Shown here: positions 1 through 11,920 of the stretch, in pieces
Layout of the letters: every line of letters starts with the position of its first letter
Position numbering within the stretch: position 1 is the stretch's first letter
Assembly: GCA_963457665.1 (NCBI GenBank)
Contig: OY735231.1
Location: 36,579,837 to 36,643,836 of the forward strand
Origin: Thysanoteuthis rhombus
Taxonomy: Eukaryota > Mollusca > Cephalopoda > Oegopsida > Thysanoteuthidae
Reading direction: 5' to 3'
DNA: 64,000 nt
Translations under genes and position numbers: made by a program
The notes under the pieces: model-generated
What the model was told of the DNA's origin: nothing
The model's input: the letters and a program-made list of their open reading frames with translations, nothing else
Databases searched by the model: none

Positions 1-3000
1 AAAATACATATGACATTGATGAACTCAAAGCCATTGCAAGCGATCCTGTCAATGGCGTCTATACTGTGGCCTCTTATTCAGTCTTAAAAGAGATTGCACA
101 AAAGCTTCACGCTCAACCATGTGACGGTAAGTGTTGCATTTTCCTTTCTGCGGGTATTGAAAAATATCATTGGCTGCAAACAAAATTCAAAAGAGGTCTG
201 CGACTTCTTGATTTTAAGCCTTTTCATGAATAAAAAATATTGGCAACAAATTTAAACACTTATGGATCATACTATTCGGGATATATATCCAGCAGAAAAA
301 TAAAGCTGATGTTGATTACCCATAAAACACAAGAACCTAACTTCGACACTTTACTTGTCTTTACGAGACGTCTGTTGTATTATTAATAGTTTTCATCGAA
401 ATTTATCATCACTTTACAGTTGAAGTGCCTACTCCAGACCCTACCACTATATCAGAAGCTGTTTCCACTACCGTCATCACAGAATCAAGTACATCTCCAC
501 CACAAACCACCACAGCAAGAAAACCATTTGCAAACACTGTGCCAAGAGCAACTATTGAAAAACCCAGTAGGTTACTTTTTTGTTTATATCATACGTCAAC
601 ATTCACAACATTATATTTCTTTTGTTAATTGATGGAAAAAAGAGTCGAAGGGCCCATTCACATTATAGAAAACATACCCACCAAAACCCTACGCTAATAA
701 TACTTGAACAAATAGAAAAATAATGAAATATGGGATTTCGACTAGGAAATGTAAAACATGATCTGTTAAAGAAACGTTCGTTTAATCAAACTACGAATGT
801 TCTAAGGATCATTTTTCATCTCAAGTAATGATATAACTCAGAAATTGGTCTCATTCTAATTACAAGTCATGATAAGCAGACATCAAAACGATGCAGTTTC
901 TGATTTTCTGTCAGTTTAATTTTCAATTTATAACGGATATTATAATACCAAGTTTTACAATATAAAAGAAAACCACTTATATCCATCTCGATTGTACTAA
1001 ATTGGCATGAATTAAACGCTTCATGTCATAAAAACTGATTGAATTGTCTGCGATAGAGAGGAAAGGATAATGTAAAAAAACGCATATTGCTAATAACAAC
1101 AGCTACCCACAACAGAACCGGTTTGAACACTGTTGTTGGGTTTAAGTTGATGTGTTCTGACGTGAATATGTATCTATGTATATTTGTATCTGGACTTTGC
1201 CCAGCGCAAACCGTTTACGGTAGAAACTTGAAATACTGCAGACTCACATACACACACACACACACACACCTCCAAATAGGGAAAACGTTTCATTTGTTCT
1301 TTGAAAATTCCCTTCCCAAAAAGTTTTGGTGGGAAGTTCAATTCCCAAATTGAGTTTCCAATGTAAGTAAATCGGTCTCTTGGTTTGCGTCCAACAGTGC
1401 TCATGCTTCTGTATTAAAAATCATATTTTTAGTGATCACAGCCCAACAAAAGACAAGATAAGTAACTAAATCATTGATCTCCTGTTTTTCCAAATCTTAA
1501 TTGATCACCCCCAACGAAGCATCCCACGAAAAGTCATTGGTCACATAACGTTTTCTACTGAGTGACTAATCAGACCAGGTTTTCTTTCGTGAATTTATGG
1601 TTCAAATCATACTAATAGTATTTCCATCAAGGTAACTTAATTTTACCACCTCTGCTCAATTCATAAGGTGAAAAGAAACAGACAAGGCTTGTGTTGATTC
1701 ATAATTTCTCTTGGTCAGATATCAAATTTGTGATTTAGCTATGCTTTAACATATTCTGAATCATACCAAAACATGATATCTGCAAATGTCTGAGATTGGG
1801 GATTATCATTATCATGCTCTGATTAATACAAACTTGGGTCCACATCAATCATATTTATTAACGTTCTTAGTATTTATCCAATCCCCGGGACTATTCTTAT
1901 TCTGCTACCTATGCTGGGGGTGGATATCACGAAATAATCAATTCTATTCAATCAAAGTGTTCAGGGATTGAACCCATGAAAACCAGGCTAACTACATACT
2001 TATTCGACGCTTATATCCTCTAGGCTGCTGTCCCATGGAATAGTACAGCTGTAAACGTATTGTCTGTTTTTACCTGGTCATGCTAAACAAATGTTATCCT
2101 TTTCATTTCAGTAAACATACAACCTGAAATCCAACAAAAAGATGAAGACAGTAAGTCACCGTTTGCTTTATATTCTTTCCCAAGTGTTTTTATCTATCTT
2201 TTTCATTCAATAGGTGCAATCTGCATGAATATTCTGGGTAACAAACACAGTCACCTTTGTCCTTTATTTGGTATCTGTGGGAAAGTTGAAACACATTCAT
2301 CGAGGATTTTTACACAAAATATTTGGAAAAAAAATATCATTTTTGATTTCAGAATATTAGGCAAATTCTATATAACTCTTGATATATCTTTCAGATCAAA
2401 ACTCCACTTAACCTCATTTCATTTTCTAATGGTGTAAGGGAAACAATGGATTATTATTTCCACAATTGATGCTTTCTTTTTGTTTAACCAGATATGTATG
2501 TGCACACATTCCTGTGGTTATGTTTAAAAGTGAATGTCAATAAAAGACCATGAAATAGTAATACACTTTTTGAAGGCTGTACAATTCCAAGTGATTGTTT
2601 TGATGAGGTCCGTAGAAAAGGGAGGTAACTAGTATAAATGCTGTACATTATAAAAGTGTAAATTAAGCAGACGATCTGGAATAAATACGAGACTGTTTAC
2701 ATGAGTTCGTGTCAATAAATACTGCGATAAATGACAAAGAAAAACTATTTAATCATTTTTAACCCAAACTGTAAATGCTAACAATAAACACTAAACAAAA
2801 ATTATAACGTTTGTAGACAAATTTGATAAAATACAGTTTCAATTGTTCAAGTTCTCTGCTTTCGTTAGTTCTGTAATTAGCAGCAGTAGCTTGAATAAGT
2901 TTGCTTATACTACTTACCTCCCTTTTCGCAAATATTATCCAGACGATTACCCTAATCTATTTCGTACTGACGAAATTGAAACTAAAGATAAACCAATATA

Positions 3001-4015
3001 CGAATGAGAAGTCCGATGTTCCATCGATCGTCGGGTTTGTGAGACCATGGTCTTAGACATCGATCGATATTTCAGTACAATTTTGCAAACAGAAAGAAAG
3101 GAAGAGATATATGAAAGCAAGAAAAGTATGTATAATCTGGGTTGTCATTTCTTAGATGAAGTTCTAGCAATTAATGTAAATGTTTGACAAGTATTTTTTT
3201 CATATTTCTGTTGCTTTTCATTGCAACTCCATGAGAATCATCCTATGACTGTTAGTAAGCAAAACACATCAAAAATAAAGACCAAGCCTCCAGCAAGATA
3301 ATAATTAGATTATCACTGATATGAATATAATATGATATTCTCTCAAAATTATCAATATCTTTGTAATATTTTACTGCTTTAAGTGTCATTGACAAATAGC
3401 ATTTAAATCCTTGCTTTCTTTTCAGGTACCATCATCTTTGGCTACGATATCATGTCGATGGGGTCCTTTCGAGTTAGCATGATTTCCCAATTCATCAACA
3501 TCATTCTCCCATACGCAGGTTACGGACATTTCGGCGTAACGTCTTATGCCTACTGCCCGGAAGAATTCAACATTCCAGTTGTGTCTCTGAAGGACAAAAA
3601 ACCCTCAGAACTCAACAACATCATGGCAGTCAATGTCAATCTCCCTAGTCTCGTCGAAATCGTCCGCCAAATGAGAAGTGAGATGTACACACGCGCAGTC
3701 CGATACGTTCAATCCGGTCAGGTGCCGAATCAAGTTGCAGTCCTCTTTGTCGAACCGTCTGTCACTGTCATCACACGAGAACTACTAGAGGAAACTACAA
3801 AACTCAAACAACAAGGCGTTAAATTATTTGTGATTAATGTGGGAAAAACTGTTTGGCCTCAACCTCAGTATCTGCACCTCATTAGTAGTCAGCCTTACGT
3901 AAATTACTTATACAGTTATCCAACATACGATCAGTTGTTGTACACTGCTAGATATAACCCTTTTCAATTCAGAGCTTTGTGTAATCGGTATACACCAAAT
4001 ATGCAGCTGGACTAA
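1..4015 (+). CDS. secreted two-vWA-domain protein, gene 1 (5' end outside window)
   Basis: Four exons are visible: 1-126, 420-566, 2112-2150 and 3426-4015 (stop TAA at 4013-4015). All introns are GT-AG (donors GTAAGT, GTAGGT, GTAAGT) and all are phase 1, so the frame stays open across the joins. The first exon is the tail of a vWA domain; its [13 protein letters not shown] stretch closely matches [13 protein letters not shown] in gene 2. The second exon encodes a Thr/Ser/Pro-rich linker of about 49 residues, probably an O-glycosylated spacer. The 39-nt third exon adds 13 residues. The last exon is a divergent second vWA-like domain. The family (matrilin, cochlin, collagen VI type vWA) is extracellular and adhesive. 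That role is inferred from the domain and from the signal peptide of gene 2. The exact orthologue is not known to me. The upstream exons (signal peptide, most of vWA1) lie left of the window. Confidence 0.85.
567..2111 (+). other. gene 1 intron 2
   Basis: No coding exon is recognised here. It holds a short CA microsatellite near 1249-1269 and a tRNA-derived SINE fragment near 1952-2040. The rest is AT-rich single-copy-looking sequence. Confidence 0.6.
1952..2040 (-). repeat. tRNA-derived SINE head
   Basis: On the minus strand the segment contains a good RNA polymerase III B box (GGGTTCAATCCC) and, upstream of it, an A-box-like CAGCCTAGAGGATATAAGCG. The spacing is tRNA-like. It sits inside intron 2 of gene 1 in antisense orientation. 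It is too diverged elsewhere to be a working tRNA gene. Confidence 0.6.
2615..2927. mobile_element. MITE-like element with 22-bp terminal inverted repeats
   Basis: Positions 2615-2636 and 2906-2927 are inverted copies of each other with one mismatch in 22 bp. Both contain GGGAGGTAA or its complement. The 313-bp interior is AT-rich and has no reading frame. The core TTACCTCCCTT recurs elsewhere in the window (about 29388, 36000 and 36280). It lies in intron 3 of gene 1 (2151-3425). Confidence 0.6.
3426..4015 (+). CDS. gene 1 terminal exon: divergent second vWA-like domain
   Basis: The exon starts after ttttcag at 3425 and runs open to TAA, 590 nt, joining in phase 1. The encoded 195 residues begin with TIIFGYD, which aligns to the first strand of a vWA domain. 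The MIDAS motif DxSxS is replaced by DIMSM, and the later Asp of the metal site is Glu (VLFVEPS). Metal-dependent ligand binding is therefore unlikely. The segment LVEIVRQMRSEMYTRA and the end motifs YPTYDQLLY and RYTP are shared with the equivalent exon of gene 2 (27354-27925). I estimate roughly half of the residues are identical by eye. Confidence 0.85.
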
Positions 4016-4134
4016 TTGTGTTTTGTGTTTCAATTGTTAGCAATTTTAGAAACATGGCACTTTTGCATACATTCCCTTACATCGAACTGGAGGTTTTTTC
4101 TCATTCAATTCTGAGGAAGCATATTTTGAAAAAG

Positions 4135-4140
4135 AATAAA
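4135..4140 (+). terminator. polyadenylation signal of gene 1
   Basis: A canonical AATAAA lies about 120 nt after the gene 1 stop codon. A second AATAAA follows at 4206-4211. From there to about 4627 I see only AT-rich sequence without features. Confidence 0.55.
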
Positions 4141-4627
4141 GGCTGCAATTATTATTCAGATGACCAGAAATGACAGCGACGGTTTCAGGATATCAGACTT
4201 AAGATAATAAAGCACAGTGAGTAAAACCAATAATACCTCGTCTATTTTTTTTCTATGAAAGAACATACCACATAACTTGTTGTTGAATTTTCAAAAGAAA
4301 TTGGTTGTTTTGTTGAATATTATCAAAATAGATTAAATCATTACCGGTGATGATTTGTTTGGAAGAATTAAACACATGGCACTGTCTATCTAGCTTGTAA
4401 AAAAATATTTGTCTATTTTTAATAAATTATTTTGTATCAAATTTATCATTTTGTTTGCTGTTTGTCTTTTAACGAACTTGGAGAGACGGAAAAGTAATCC
4501 CTCACGATGTGTCGGATCAAGGCATTTCGTAGCTATTGATCAAGGTAGTGAAAGCTATAGCCATCATGTAGCGGCTTATAGTATATATAGTACAAACAAT
4601 ATGTTTAATAGATATAATGCAAATAAC

Positions 4628-5785
4628 ATATCATCGGTCTTTCAACGTCTGCCGTTGGATATAGACCTTTCCCAGGATTTGCAAAACTTTTCTATCATGG
4701 GTGTCGCAGAGCCAGTATTTTCTGAATTGGTCTAACTCGTCTCTCCATCTGATAATCTGCCAGCCTCGGTTGCGCATGTGATCTCTGGGGATCCATTTCG
4801 TGAGTCGCGATGTTCATCAGTTGTCCACCATTCTCGCAACATGGCCTGCCCACTGCCATTTGAGATTTTTAATGGATTCTATGATGTCCCTGACTCCTGT
4901 CTTTTCCCGGGTGTAATATGCTGTCTTCTGTTCTCTCCATATAAGGACCAGCATTATTCTTTCATGTGCACGTTGCATGGTTCTCAGCTTACGGGTCTGT
5001 GTCTTGGTTAAGTTCCATGTTTCATCTCTATGAATGACTATTCAGAGGAGGAATTGGTTATGCACCCTACTTTTTAGAATTGATGGAATCTTCTCCTTTT
5101 TGAAGGTTGAGCTTGATCTGCCAAATGCTTGCAATCCTAGTGTGATTCTTTGCTTGATTTCTTCTTCTTTTGAGGGTCTCTTGGAGATTAGTTGTCCTAG
5201 GTAGATGTAGTGATCTATTTTCTCCAGTTCTGTCCTCTATTTTGATCTTAGTGCTTTTATCTCCGATGTGGTTGTTGTACATGATCTTTGTCTTGCTGAA
5301 GTTCATGTGTTAGCCGACTTTCTTGCTCCCTTCATTTAGTTCATCTATCATTCGTTGGAGGTCGTGTAGGTTCTCTGCAAGAAGGGCAATGTCATCTGCA
5401 AATCTGAGGTTGCTCAGATACTCGCCGTCTATTTTAATTCCTTTACTCTCCCAGTCTAGCCTTCTGAAGATCATCTCTAGGCAGGCTGTGAAGAGCTTAG
5501 GTGAGCTGGTATCACTTTATCTTACTCCTTTCTGGAGCTAAAAGGGGTCCGAATCTTTATGTAGCCTGATAATGGAGCTGTTGTGATTGTATATATGTTT
5601 CGGCACTTCGACATATACTGGATCTACACCTCTTCGAGTGATGGCCTCCACGACCTTAGGGATTTCTGCTAAGTCGAACGCCTTTTCGAAGTCAATAAAT
5701 GCTACGGCGAGTGGTAGTTAATATTCTGCTGCTTCTTCTTTCAGCTGATTTATCGAATGCAGGTGGTTCATGGTCGATTGTAAAA
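4628..5785 (-). mobile_element. RTE-type LINE, 5'-truncated copy A
   Basis: Minus-strand fragments of a reverse transcriptase can be read in order from 5785 down. They are motif A (IDFEKAFD, about 5700), the catalytic FADDIALLAENL (about 5390), an NFSKT stretch (about 5300), and the C-terminal WAGHVARM / NRW / WIPR region typical of RTE elements (about 4760-4860). The frame is broken by several shifts, so it is dead. It is the longest of three copies here (see 13375-14200 and 23622-24268). A tetranucleotide ATAG microsatellite (5808-5849) abuts its truncated 5' end. Confidence 0.8.
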
Positions 5786-5805
5786 CAGATAGATATTAAC
5801 AGACT

Positions 5806-5807
<2 letters not shown>

Positions 5808-5849
<42 letters not shown>
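5808..5849. repeat. (ATAG)n microsatellite
   Basis: About ten uninterrupted tetranucleotide units lie next to the truncated end of LINE copy A. The following 950 bp (5850-6805) hold no recognisable gene or repeat. Confidence 0.85.
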
Positions 5850-6805
5850 CAGACGTGGTTGGCCACTCAATAGAAACCAATAGGTGACTAACATCTTTTG
5901 GCTATATGCCGTGTTAGGTGATCAATTGGAATTTTTCTTACGGGTGATTAATGAATAAGTTACATTTTTCGCTTGTTTTTGAGCGGTGATATAAAAAAAA
6001 TCCGTAAATTGACCCTCCCCTGCTAAAAACCTATTCAGGGGGGAAATTCGATATTGACCACCAACAACATACAGTTCTTTGTATTCTTAATTACGTCACA
6101 ACCCATTGTTTTAGCAGCGTTCCACCTTAAGTCTCGATCAGCAATTTCCTTTTTGGATGTCGTTTTCAAGAGGAATTATCCGTTCTGCAAATATTTGAAT
6201 GTTGCCTAGGCTTGGTTTGGTCCAGCTGCTTCGAGGCATTCCCTCTGCTTTACAACTTATTCAACCATATGTTTCCTATGCAGTGTAAAAATTTGGGACA
6301 GAAACTCTTTGCATTTAATTCTCACAGTTGATAAAAAAAAATCTAACGATGTTAATCATAGGTGATGCTCCTGACTTGACAAAAAGGTTACTTCATAAAA
6401 CTTTTGTTCTTCGCCACCTTTCTATGGCATACTAATATAACGCTAATAATGATGCCTGTCAAGTGATATAATTTTTTCTAATTTTACCCTCTCATGCTTC
6501 TCCTTATTGTCATGATAATCCTGGCTCTAGACCATATTTCGTGTCCAGATTTATGATAGTTGGTCTTCCATATTTTACTTCTATGTATAAAGAGAGAGAG
6601 ACTGAAGAATATCGAGGTCTTAAAGCTGAGAATGGCAGACATTTTTCTATTAAGCAGGGTCAATTGAGTAACGCCTGCCTGATCACAAAAAAGCTTAAAT
6701 GATCGTCACAATGATCAAAACAAATGCTCTTAGAATAATGAATGGGCTCTAGCCTAATTCTGCTTGGGTCGGCAAATTCAACGAAATACTTTTGAGAATG
6801 ACATA

Positions 6806-8334
6806 AGCTTGATTACCTTTCATACACGTAATTACGGGTTATTAGACTGGATACCCGTCCAAACCGGCGGTATAAAATGCAGTCCCAAAAAGGAATAGAA
6901 AGATACATGGAAATCAGATAGCGTTTGATTTAATTTGTTTTAAATCAATTCAATGCAACTTTTCATACTGTTGGAAAAAAAAGTGGGGTTTATATTGAAG
7001 AAGCGGAGTGCTAATGTAGAAAGGATGTTCGGCTAATGTAAGAAAAGAGGATTGAGCTAATGTATTGGGGGGCGGCAAAGTTAGAAACGGGCGTTAATTC
7101 AAGAAAGAAAGTAAGACTGATCTCTAAAAGAGGTGGCGCTGATGTCAGAAAAAGAAATGTATGATGTTAAAAAATGGTAGAAGAAGGAGAGATAGAATGT
7201 TGAAAAAGTAGGGGCATAATCTTACGGAAAAGATGAGTAATGTAAAGAAAAAGTTTTGAGGGTTTTTTTGTTTAAAAAAATAGGGCAAATGATAAAAAAA
7301 GAGCAAAAAAAAAGGAGTGGATTTAATGTTACGAAGAAGGAAGGGTTCCCACTTAATTTTGACCCAATAAAATGAGAGTAAACGTTCTTTCCAAATTTTG
7401 ACCCCCATAATTGAGAAAAAAATTTCACGCCGTGATTATGAAAATTTCCAAATGAATATGAACGTTCCTTCTCAATTGTGACAATCAAGAGGGGACCGCT
7501 AAAAGTAGAAAAAAATACCTCTGAATTCGGACCCCTAAAATTGACAACCCCCCCCCCCGGTTTTGACCTCTAAAAGTAGAAAAAGAAGCTTCCTCCAATT
7601 TTGACCCTAAAATCTAAAAGAAGAGTTCCCTTTGATTTCGACCTCTAAAAGTTGGAAAAAATCATCCCCTAGATTTTGAAGCATACACGTGAGAAAAAAA
7701 TCTCCTAATTTTGACCTTCAAAAAGATCTCCCCCTCCCCTAATTGCAATTGTAAAAAAGTCCGTTTGATTTCGATCTGTAAATGTGGGAACCCCTCGCCC
7801 CCAATGTTGCCTAATATCTTTTTTTTAATCCCTTGCATTTTGACCACTGATGGAGGGGAAAAAATTCTCCTCGAAGTTGACCTATACACGTGAAAAGAAA
7901 TTCCCTTGCGTTTTGAACCCTAAAAGTGGGGAGGGGGAATTACCTCTCAACTTGGAATCATGAAGGTGAAAAAATTCTCCTCCCACCGATTTCAGGCCCC
8001 AAAAGTGGACAAAAAAATTCCAAAGAATTTCGGCCCGTAAAACTGTTAAAGTGTCAACTGATAGACCTCTAAAACTCTCCAAATCTCCCCTTGATTATGA
8101 CTCGTAGAAGGAAGACAAAATTCTCTTGGAATTTGTCCCCCAAGAGGTTTTTTTCAAATTACCCCTTCATTTTGACCCCTAAGAGAGTGAAAAAAATCCA
8201 ATCCTCGAAAGAAAAAGAGAAAAAATCTGTTTCACCGATTTCGACCTCTAAAAAGCGATGAAAAAAGAAATTTCCCAAAGATTTCGCTCCCTAAAAGTGG
8301 AAAAAAAGTTACGTGTATGAAAGGTAATCAAGCT
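6806..8334. mobile_element. 1.53-kb element bounded by perfect 26-bp inverted repeats
   Basis: Positions 6806-6831 and 8309-8334 are perfect inverted copies (left arm begins AGCTTGATTACC, right arm ends GGTAATCAAGCT). The interior starts with degenerate purine-rich repeats carrying GCTAATGTA (about 6990-7260) and is then filled by a 38-bp-unit minisatellite. No transposase frame is present, so this is probably a non-autonomous DNA transposon or foldback element. No target duplication was resolved. Confidence 0.6.
7330..8308. repeat. minisatellite, unit about 36-40 bp, array 1
   Basis: About 25 degenerate units each contain TTTTGACC followed by CTAAAAGTGGAAAAA and a CCCC-rich stretch. The short open frames on both strands are by-products of the repeat. 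The same unit in the same orientation recurs at 34700-35465. Confidence 0.8.
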
Positions 8335-9090
8335 GATCTCGAAGTTTCGTGTTAAGGAAAAGTTTGCCTTAACTGTGCTTCATCAAAACATGCACTAATC
8401 ACCGCTATTCAAGGTATCCATGCATAACCAATAAACGGTGCGACATGGGGAATATTAAAAAATGATTTTCGTTTCTTTCTGAATAAAGAACGCTCCGAGG
8501 ATTGAGTTGAGAAAAAGAATTTTCAAAATATTCTTTCATTACGTATTCAAAAAGTATTTTTTGCCATTTATGAATAATCATATCAATAGATTTGATTCGA
8601 GACAATCTAAAAACATATTTTGGGGGATTTTCTTAAAAAATAATTTACTTCTTGAGATTAAATACTGTACTCACATAGGATGTTTTGGATATATATCAAA
8701 TAGTTTTTGTGGTGGGTGAGTATAGACAGAAAGATAGGCTGACAGACTTTTGGTGAATTATAAAAGGATTAAGATGTGATCAAGGCTATTTTTAAAGATT
8801 TGGTAATATTCGAAGCAATTTATGAAATTACTATGTATTTTGTCTTCATATCTATTGTTAACGAAATTTGTCAACTATGTTAATGTTAACCAATTATGGT
8901 AATTATGGAAAAATTATCATTTAATGGTTATATGATTATGAACTGAATTATAGCTAATGAGTGTTACTTGATACTAAACTTCATAATTAGCAAAAGCATC
9001 CCATATTTTCTCCGGACATTTAAATGTCACAAACAGAGATTGCAACAAATTATAGGGACACTTTGAGGTAATCAACACTATCTTTTTTGT
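8335..9090. other. unannotated AT-rich stretch
   Basis: No gene, splice-supported exon or clear repeat is seen. Short open frames are low-complexity Phe/Lys-rich and not convincing. Confidence 0.5.
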
Positions 9091-9091
9091 C

Positions 9092-9190
9092 CGTAATTGA
9101 GTTTGCGTGCACACATACCTGGGCTTGAACAAGCGACCTTGCAGTTGGATACTCTAAAAATTGCACCACTAAGACATACTGTAAAATCGT
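9092..9190 (-). repeat. tRNA-derived SINE head
   Basis: On the minus strand a tRNA-like segment contains CTTAGTGGTGCA in the A-box position and TTGTTCAAGCCC in the B-box position, with tRNA-like spacing. The stem pairing is too poor for a functional tRNA. Confidence 0.5.
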
Positions 9191-9731
9191 GCTTAGATTT
9201 TTATGATTGTCTTGAGTTCCAGCAAGAGTAGAAGGGTCAGTCAAATATAAATGGATATCTGTATTCAGTGCGAGTATTTTTGTGAAATTAACGTATTAGA
9301 GATTAATCCAATTTAAGTCCATCCCTAACACTTGATCAAATTCAATAATTTGATATTTTTGTGAAATAAATATATATATAAATTAATATAACAAATTGTG
9401 TAATCCTGTTTCTAATCTATCATTTAATTCTTATTCAAGCGTATAAAGGTACTTTCTTTTTGTCACTTTATCCATTCGTAAAAAGAATAAAGACATAATT
9501 TTCATTTAATCAAAAGTTTATTTAATCAATACATTGTTGAAAACAACCCAGCCAATGTAGCATAAGATATATTTTTAAAACATAAAATCAAATTTTGATT
9601 TTTTCCCACCTTTTAAAACTCCCAAAAAGGATGGATTTTCCGACTGAATTTGAGAACGAAGAGCATACGTTAGAGTTAGAGCAGTTGTTAGGATTTGTTG
9701 ACGGTATTAGTTAATTGATTTTATACAAAGA

Positions 9732-9736
<5 letters not shown>

Positions 9737-9786
<50 letters not shown>
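9737..9786. repeat. (TA)n microsatellite
   Basis: About 25 TA units. A second, shorter TA run lies at 10354-10384. Between and beyond them, to about 11750, I find no supported gene. Confidence 0.9.
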
Positions 9787-9788
<2 letters not shown>

Positions 9789-10352
9789 GTGTAATTAGAC
9801 AGATAGCATCTGTCAATGCACGTCTTCATCGAGACCATTGACTACGGTTTTTTTTTCAATCTTTCTCTTCTTTAAATACATGAGAACGCATGTCTTGATT
9901 CTGGGAGAGTAAGTATTGTTCAAATGTTTTAGATCTTGCACTCTCAGTCATACCCCTGGCCATTTTCAATATCAAAAACCTTTTTAATTCTCTTTTCATT
10001 CCATTTCTATTAGTATATGTAAATAACAAATATATTCATATTTATATATATCATTATTTTCTCTAAAAAACTCTTTGCGTATTGAAACTTTTTATTCAAG
10101 TTATTTTTTCAAATAACATAGGCGCATTCAAAAAATGTGACAAATTCAGAAGGTTCTTTTATTACAGAAATATATACAAAAGTTAATGATTTGTTTCATT
10201 CTAATTTATCTATTTAATCATACAAAAATCTCTTCTTATAAAAACAAGAACATTAGTCCAACTATGCGTCCACATTCTATCTGCCATTATCACAAAGCCA
10301 TAAGTCTTTTACTTACATCAATATTCTGTGACAGGCTGAGAAGATTCACATT

Positions 10353-10387
<35 letters not shown>

Positions 10388-11799
10388 GAACTGCGTTATA
10401 ACGAATTACTCTGCATCGGGAGATGCCAGTGTCAATATAATAAATATTTTTGATCTGTACAATATGCATCTATTGCAAACAGTTCTATGTCGAGGACAAC
10501 TATAACAATACAACAATTGTGCCCTAGATACCGTTGCCAGTGTTATATTGGAGGATGTCTGTACTATTGTATAAGAACCAATATGAGGTCAAGTAAAAAA
10601 AACTAATTCCCTAAAAAAGAGCGTCTGATCAGATATTTGTTTTCTTGAAATTTTCACGATACCATTAGAGATTTTTTTTCATCCTCTGTATGGTGTAATT
10701 CCAAGTGGCCATAAAGGCAGGGTCCACTTCCGATTGTAACTATGACGTAACGCGTGGAAACTACCCGATTTAGTTTTATACCCCAAGTTCGAGCGCGGTC
10801 AAGATGCAGAACTAAAAAGTCCATTTCTATCATACACCAAAAATCGATTTCGAACATTCTGGTGATGAACTGATCGATCTACATAATCTAGAGATGCGTA
10901 TAGACTAAAAAATCTTTTTTCATAAGAAACCAGTTCCTGAAACAGAAAATGTTTTCTGCTTTCAAAAAAAGATGTTGGTTTTTCCCCCGACATAGAAAGT
11001 ATTCATGTATATCGAAATGGAACTATTTTCGTAAATGAATTATATATCAACTTCAGTATTCCTTTCGTGAAATTTTCACATATTCGCTCACTCATTGTCA
11101 ACATCGAGTGAGTGAGTGTGTGGAAATTTACAATTTGAAATCTGTATATAATATAACTAGTGATTTATGCGAATTCAGCCAAATCACTTTATTTTTCCCC
11201 TTTCCTGCATCTGTAGTTGATTTTGACACTGGTTGAAATTTTCGCTTTCGCAAGACGAAGGCTGCCAAATTTCATTAAGATTGAAAGAGATCTTTCATAA
11301 ATTCATAAATATCATGTTATCGGAACTTCAACCCAAAATTTCCAGCATTTTAAGAATGGACACAGGAAAAACTGTACGGAATACATTGACCTGCCAGAGG
11401 GAGCGTAGGAGTCTACGCAGGTCTACCCGGGAGTTTGCGTGAACCTGCTCGAGGGTGTGCGACAACCACTTGGTTGTGTACTCTAAAAAAACATATATCA
11501 AAGAATAGGTTTTATTTCTGTATTGTCATATGTGCAGTTGTTTCTTCCCTGGGCAACGGCGGAATTACTGCTGTACGTCGACAGTTTATAAAAGTACTAG
11601 CAGCGAAAACCGGTGTCGATTGGGAAACCAAACCTCCAATTTGATAACATTAACGACGGAATAATGTTCAACTGTAAGTGAGAGTGTGCATTGGCCGATC
11701 TTGGATGGGCAAGAAGTTATTTGATCACTGTGCAACGCCAGGGTTCCTTGCTAGTTGTTAATAAAAGCTATCAACCCTTTGGGGATGGAAGTTACTCGC

Positions 11800-11920
11800 C
11801 TCCTCCTTGTAATAACCTCTGCCGACAAAGTTGAAAAGGTATATGAATTCAGTTGCATCTTCCCGTGAATCTGTCTGTCCACAGGATTTTGAATTAGGGA
11901 GCAGATCTGTGTTACGTCGT
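11800..11920. repeat. dispersed repeat with CTCTGCCGACAAAGTTG core
   Basis: The core CTCTGCCGACAAAGTTGAAA recurs as CTCTGCCGATGAAGTTGAAG at about 60016. It is followed here by a CTGTCTGTCC motif. It resembles a repeat widespread in molluscs in which such a core is followed by a GTCTGTCTGTC stretch. The flanks (11950-13000) show no convincing exon. Confidence 0.4.

Noticed and set aside
3000..3075. Clustered short palindromes (AGACCATGGTCT, ATCGATCGAT)
   Set aside because: Too short and without a partner elsewhere in the window. Chance or part of an unknown repeat cannot be separated.
9092..9190. A working tRNA gene
   Set aside because: The A and B boxes are recognisable, but the stems do not pair and no clean anticodon arm is seen. 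It fits a SINE head better.
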